This document shows positions 7,192-8,613 of a DNA stretch of 8,613 nucleotides, piece after piece. Position numbers and translations under genes: made by a program. The notes under the pieces are model-generated. The model saw nothing but the letters and a program-made list of their open reading frames with translations, did not search any database and was not told the origin of the DNA. The DNA comes from Erysipelotrichaceae bacterium (GTDB lineage Bacteria; Bacillota_I; Bacilli_A; Erysipelotrichales; Erysipelotrichaceae), in contig JAFWKS010000265.1 of NCBI GenBank assembly GCA_017511325.1, positions 1 through 8,613 of the forward strand, given 5' to 3'. Each line of letters opens with the position of its first letter. Within the stretch, counting starts at the first letter, position 1.

Positions 7192-7231
7192 ATTATATCC
7201 ATTATACTTTAAAAAACCGGAAATCAAGCAA
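7192..7231 (-). promoter_or_regulatory. candidate promoter region for the c-di-GMP protein and lipoprotein genes
   Basis: The minus strand carries two perfect TATAAT hexamers, at 7206-7201 and 7197-7192. Upstream of the first are TTGATT (7227-7222, spacing 15) and TTGCTT (7231-7226, spacing 19); neither spacing is ideal. The second has no recognisable -35. The region sits between the preceding gene's terminator and this gene, where a promoter is expected. Confidence 0.5.
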
Positions 7232-7235
7232 ATAT

Positions 7236-7262
7236 AAAAAGGTTCCGCCAAAAGCGAAACCT
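7236..7262 (-). terminator. intrinsic terminator of the membrane diguanylate cyclase gene
   Basis: On the minus strand AGGTTTCGC, loop TTTTG, then GCGGAACCT form a 9-bp stem with one T-G wobble, followed by a T tract. It lies 38 bases after the stop codon of the dCache-GGDEF gene and separates it from the large c-di-GMP gene. Confidence 0.8.
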
Positions 7263-7300
7263 CAGTTTACAATTCACCAAACACCTCAGCAATGAAAACA

Positions 7301-8613
7301 TCATGCCTTTTTCTTGTTCAGTTTTCGCATGTGCTTGTTTTCATACATAGCCTGGTCAGCACGTCTTGCGACATCGATGACCGCCGTATCGATATTGTGA
7401 TCATACACGGCAAGACCCACGGCAACATTCACCTGTTCCCATTCATTCTCAACATCTTCGCAGATCCTGTCCCTGGCTCTTGAGAACTGTTCCATCAGTC
7501 TGTCCCTGTTTTCAAAGTCTTCGTTTTCCAGGATGACCGCAAACTCGTCTCCGCCGATTCTGAAGACCGGTGAATGCTGGAAGATCCTGCAGATCAGCCT
7601 GCTGGTAGATTTCAGGTAGATGTCTCCCTTGTCATGGCCATAGGTATCGTTTATATATTTGAGATCATCACAGTCAAAGACTCCGAAAGCGAATTCCAGC
7701 GATTCCCTGGAACTGTCCATCTGGCTCTGCAGTCTGGCGATGTATTGGCCATAGCCTGCCTTGTTTCTGACCGGAGTCAAGGCATCGACATAGACCTGTT
7801 TGTTTAAAGACGTGATATGATCCCTGGTATGGGAGATCAGCTGTTTGAAAGTATTGGTAAGGATGCCTATCTCATCATCCTTGTTGTAGTCTAAAGTGAT
7901 GTCGTAGTTTCCTTCATCAATCTGTTTTGCCGCGTTGGTAAGATCACTGAGCGGTTTTGTGATGCGCTGTGCAAAACGCATGACCATAAGGACCACGACC
8001 GCCAGAACGATGATTGCTGCGATCAGGGTATTCTTGACCAGATTCTGCCATCCTCTGTCGATCTCGGCAACAGGTGCTGAAACATAAAGGCGCATGCCGT
8101 TCATCAACGGGACCCAGACTGCTTCTTTTTCAACGCCGTTCAGATTGTATTCGACATGATTGCTTCCGAAAACATGATCCGGATGGCTCAAGACCTGTTT
8201 AGCCTCTTCCGTATCGATGGAATCCATCTGCGGATGATAGATGACATTTGAATCTTCATCAAGGATGAAGACATAGCCGCTGTCAAGCACTTTGATGTTT
8301 TCGACTTCACTGACCAGCTGTTCATAGTCTATTTCAATACCGATGACGCCGATAAAAGAATCCTGCCAGTATACAGGCACATTATAGGAGATGACTCTGG
8401 CACCAAGATTTTCCGTATAGTACGGAGGAAGCCAGATACCTTTTCCGGTCGCTTTTGGAACAGTGAACCACACGAGCTGTGAAGTATCGTTGGTATCATA
8501 CTGGGTTATGTCTGTCACCTCGTGTTCAACAAAGCCTTTTCCTTCTTCATATACATACCAGAAGCCCTTTTCATTCTCAGATACTTCAGGATCGATCCTG
8601 AAATAGTAGGTCA
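7301..8613 (-). CDS. membrane diguanylate cyclase, dCache-HAMP-GGDEF (5' end outside the window)
   Basis: The frame is open to the right edge, so the start, first membrane helix and start of the sensor are missing; 436 residues are visible. A GTG at 8518 is an internal codon, since 31 upstream codons continue the sensor fold. Visible residues 1-190 are the distal part of an extracellular dCache sensor, including PYYTENLGARVISYNVPVY, GVIGIEID, and a membrane-proximal subdomain with YVFILDEDSNVIYHP. A membrane helix follows at about 193-213, HAMP at about 214-266, then GGDEF with RIGGDEF (signature at 353-357) and INDTYGH..GD intact. No RxxD inhibitory site precedes the signature, and DALTPVRNK has Pro where the family has Gly. 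It should convert two GTP to c-di-GMP in response to an extracellular ligand, which cannot be named. The GGDEF resembles that of the adjacent gene (HSPVFR[IV]GGDEF, MYENK). Confidence 0.93.
   Translation of the reverse strand, partial: TYYFRIDPEVSENEKGFWYVYEEGKGFVEHEVTDITQYDTNDTSQLVWFTVPKATGKGIWLPPYYTENLGARVISYNVPVYWQDSFIGVIGIEIDYEQLVSEVENIKVLDSGYVFILDEDSNVIYHPQMDSIDTEEAKQVLSHPDHVFGSNHVEYNLNGVEKEAVWVPLMNGMRLYVSAPVAEIDRGWQNLVKNTLIAAIIVLAVVVLMVMRFAQRITKPLSDLTNAAKQIDEGNYDITLDYNKDDEIGILTNTFKQLISHTRDHITSLNKQVYVDALTPVRNKAGYGQYIARLQSQMDSSRESLEFAFGVFDCDDLKYINDTYGHDKGDIYLKSTSRLICRIFQHSPVFRIGGDEFAVILENEDFENRDRLMEQFSRARDRICEDVENEWEQVNVAVGLAVYDHNIDTAVIDVARRADQAMYENKHMRKLNKKKA

Noticed and set aside
8516..8518. 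GTG at 8518 as the start of the dCache-GGDEF gene
   Set aside because: The frame stays open to the window edge and the upstream residues continue a recognisable dCache domain, so the gene is partial rather than starting here.

Overview
The window comes from a Bacillota (low-GC Gram-positive) genome of moderate base composition, probably a gut-associated anaerobe of the Erysipelotrichia/Lachnospiraceae type. This rests on Shine-Dalgarno sites of the GAGG/AAAGG type, U-tailed intrinsic terminators, a typical Gram-positive lipoprotein signal and the style of the PAS/GGDEF/EAL proteins. The exact taxon cannot be fixed from sequence alone. All four substantial genes lie on the minus strand, so transcription runs from right to left, and the plus-strand open frames look like shadows.

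Layout in transcription order. (1) 8613-7301 is the 3' part of a membrane diguanylate cyclase (dCache sensor, one membrane helix, HAMP, intact GGDEF), which runs off the right edge and ends at a terminator (7240-7262). (2) After a 186-base gap with a promoter-like region and a perfect inverted repeat comes a 1451-residue cytosolic c-di-GMP protein (7114-2759). Its order is PAS, degenerate GGDEF, intact EAL, PAS, four tandem PAS-like repeats in an A-B-A-B pattern, intact GGDEF. (3) Its stop codon overlaps the ribosome binding site of a predicted lipoprotein carrying a nucleoside 2-deoxyribosyltransferase-like domain (2750-2196). The 3' end of that gene looks frameshifted, because a plausible C-terminal helix continues in another frame up to 2155, just before a terminator at 2111-2139. 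(4) A type-B carboxylesterase with three N-terminal membrane helices (1988-228) follows, with a terminator-like hairpin in its leader and a terminator after it. (5) The left 227 bases hold no substantial gene. They contain two terminators, a perfect 14-bp palindrome and a 20-codon open frame resembling the first helix of a TetR-family regulator that stops inside a terminator.

Functionally, the right two thirds is a c-di-GMP locus: one envelope-sensing cyclase and one soluble protein that by motif could both make and degrade c-di-GMP. The second is translationally coupled to a surface-anchored member of a nucleoside/nucleotide N-glycoside enzyme family. That coupling, the A-B-A-B PAS array and the frameshifted tail are the most unusual points. 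The esterase appears to be a separate unit. I see no CRISPR array, rRNA, tRNA, insertion sequence or phage gene.
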